Assembly: GCA_936432065.2 (NCBI GenBank) | Contig: OW386293.2 | Coordinates: 22,270,234 to 22,334,233, forward strand | Direction of reading: 5' to 3' | Source: Rutpela maculata | Lineage: Eukaryota; Arthropoda; Insecta; Coleoptera; Cerambycidae | Length of the DNA: 64,000 nt | Shown here: one piece after another, positions 63,633-64,000 of the stretch | How the letters are laid out: the number at the start of each line of letters is the position of its first letter | Numbering within the stretch: the stretch's first letter is position 1 | Translations under genes and position numbers: made by a program | The notes under the pieces: generated by a model | Database searches by the model: none | Told to the model about the DNA's origin: nothing | Seen by the model: the letters and a program-made list of their open reading frames with translations, nothing else

Positions 63633-64000
63633 TGTCACGTGTTTCCACCCTTAGGAAACCACCCTCGCAAATTCCGTGGGTTCCAAAAATTATAACAAGA
63701 GATGTCCACTAACACACTTTATTAAATATTTACTGGATACTTCACAATACTATTATTATTAATTTAAATACACTTTACTGACTAAAATCACAATGTTTAT
63801 CACTTTGTTTATCCTTGAAGTCTTAACCTCACTTTCTATACTTTTTGAACTTTCTGAACTACTCGCTGAGAATGCGGGTCGGTCTTTTATACCTAAAAAT
63901 GACAGATCTCGATTTTTCTGTGATGACGCCACCATTCTCTAGATAATTCCAGATGTCACCAGAACTAACTTCTGGTAGGTTTCTCAAGTAGGTGCAAATA
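63633..64000 (-). repeat. 5' LTR of the second Gypsy element (partial)
   Basis: It shares 368 bp with 58307-58674 and is cut by the window edge before its TG end. The promoter for the element is expected here. Confidence 0.9.

Larger units (their letters stand above)
58307..64000 (-). mobile_element. Second Gypsy LTR retrotransposon, RT deleted, runs off the window
   Basis: The minus-strand element has a 5' LTR (63633 to beyond 64000), primer-binding site, leader, gag, protease, a deletion, RNase H, integrase, a polypurine tract and the 3' LTR (58307-58762). A LINE fragment (about 59506-60357) interrupts integrase. Protein features (DTGAT protease, HHCC-DDE integrase with a GDLVWLYNP-type C-terminus) place it in Ty3/gypsy, near the 412/mdg1 type. 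The two LTRs are almost identical in the shared 368 bp, so insertion was recent, although the copy is defective. Confidence 0.92.

Noticed and set aside
1..64000. tRNA, rRNA, CRISPR or bacterial-type operon features
   Set aside because: No cloverleaf with A/B boxes, no rRNA core sequence, no spacer-repeat array and no prokaryotic gene organisation were seen.

Overview
The window looks like a piece of an insect nuclear genome, probably from a beetle or another insect with a large, repeat-rich genome. It is AT-rich. It has one split host gene with canonical GT-AG introns, and almost everything else is transposable-element sequence of typically arthropod families: hAT, mariner, pogo, PIF/Harbinger, a Kolobok-like element, Gypsy LTR elements and several LINEs. 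I see no rRNA or tRNA gene, no CRISPR array and no bacterial operon. The species cannot be named from sequence alone.

Host gene. Six exons on the + strand (940-1072, 5930-6181, 21872-22360, 33742-34104, 44134-44381, 57130-57270) join in a consistent reading frame (phases 1,1,1,1,0,0). They encode the middle of a TopBP1 (mus101/Dpb11/Rad4) orthologue: an acidic linker, BRCT4 and BRCT5, then a Ser/Thr/Pro-rich linker. Both ends of the gene lie outside the window. TopBP1 is the BRCT scaffold for replication initiation and ATR checkpoint activation.

Intron contents. Intron 1073-5929 holds a foldback repeat (2113-4838) with a hAT MITE inside it, and a small palindromic MITE. Intron 6182-21871 is deeply nested. 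It has LINE remnants, then a LINE (8843-9913 and 14728-14923) whose RT motif is split by a Gypsy element (9914-14727, 4-bp duplication AGGT), which is itself split by a 685-bp repeat (13074-13758). Next comes a long Harbinger-type element (about 14927-21473) that holds a satellite block, a LINE at 16076-17605 and another LINE (19592-21048) inserted in the transposase. Intron 22361-33741 is mostly one LINE opened by a hAT element (22558-24103) and by a 6.45-kb inverted-repeat element (24698-31148) that carries a THAP-domain gene and a full-length mariner. Nested palindromic MITEs and a second copy of the 685-bp repeat follow.

Intron 34105-44133 has a hAT MITE, a 3.5-kb pogo-like transposon whose transposase ends in a PHD finger, and another hAT element. 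Intron 44382-57129 has a minisatellite, two more hAT elements, a Kolobok-like element (TTAA duplication, THAP remnant) and a nearly complete two-ORF LINE. The last, incomplete intron holds a second Gypsy element (58307 to beyond the edge), which lacks reverse transcriptase and is interrupted by a LINE fragment.

Only the TopBP1 exons appear to serve the host. The mariner transposase and LINE ORF1 have open frames. The pogo transposase is one frameshift from open. Most other coding sequences are visibly broken. Many insertions can be ordered in time because target-site duplications and restored protein frames show which element entered which.
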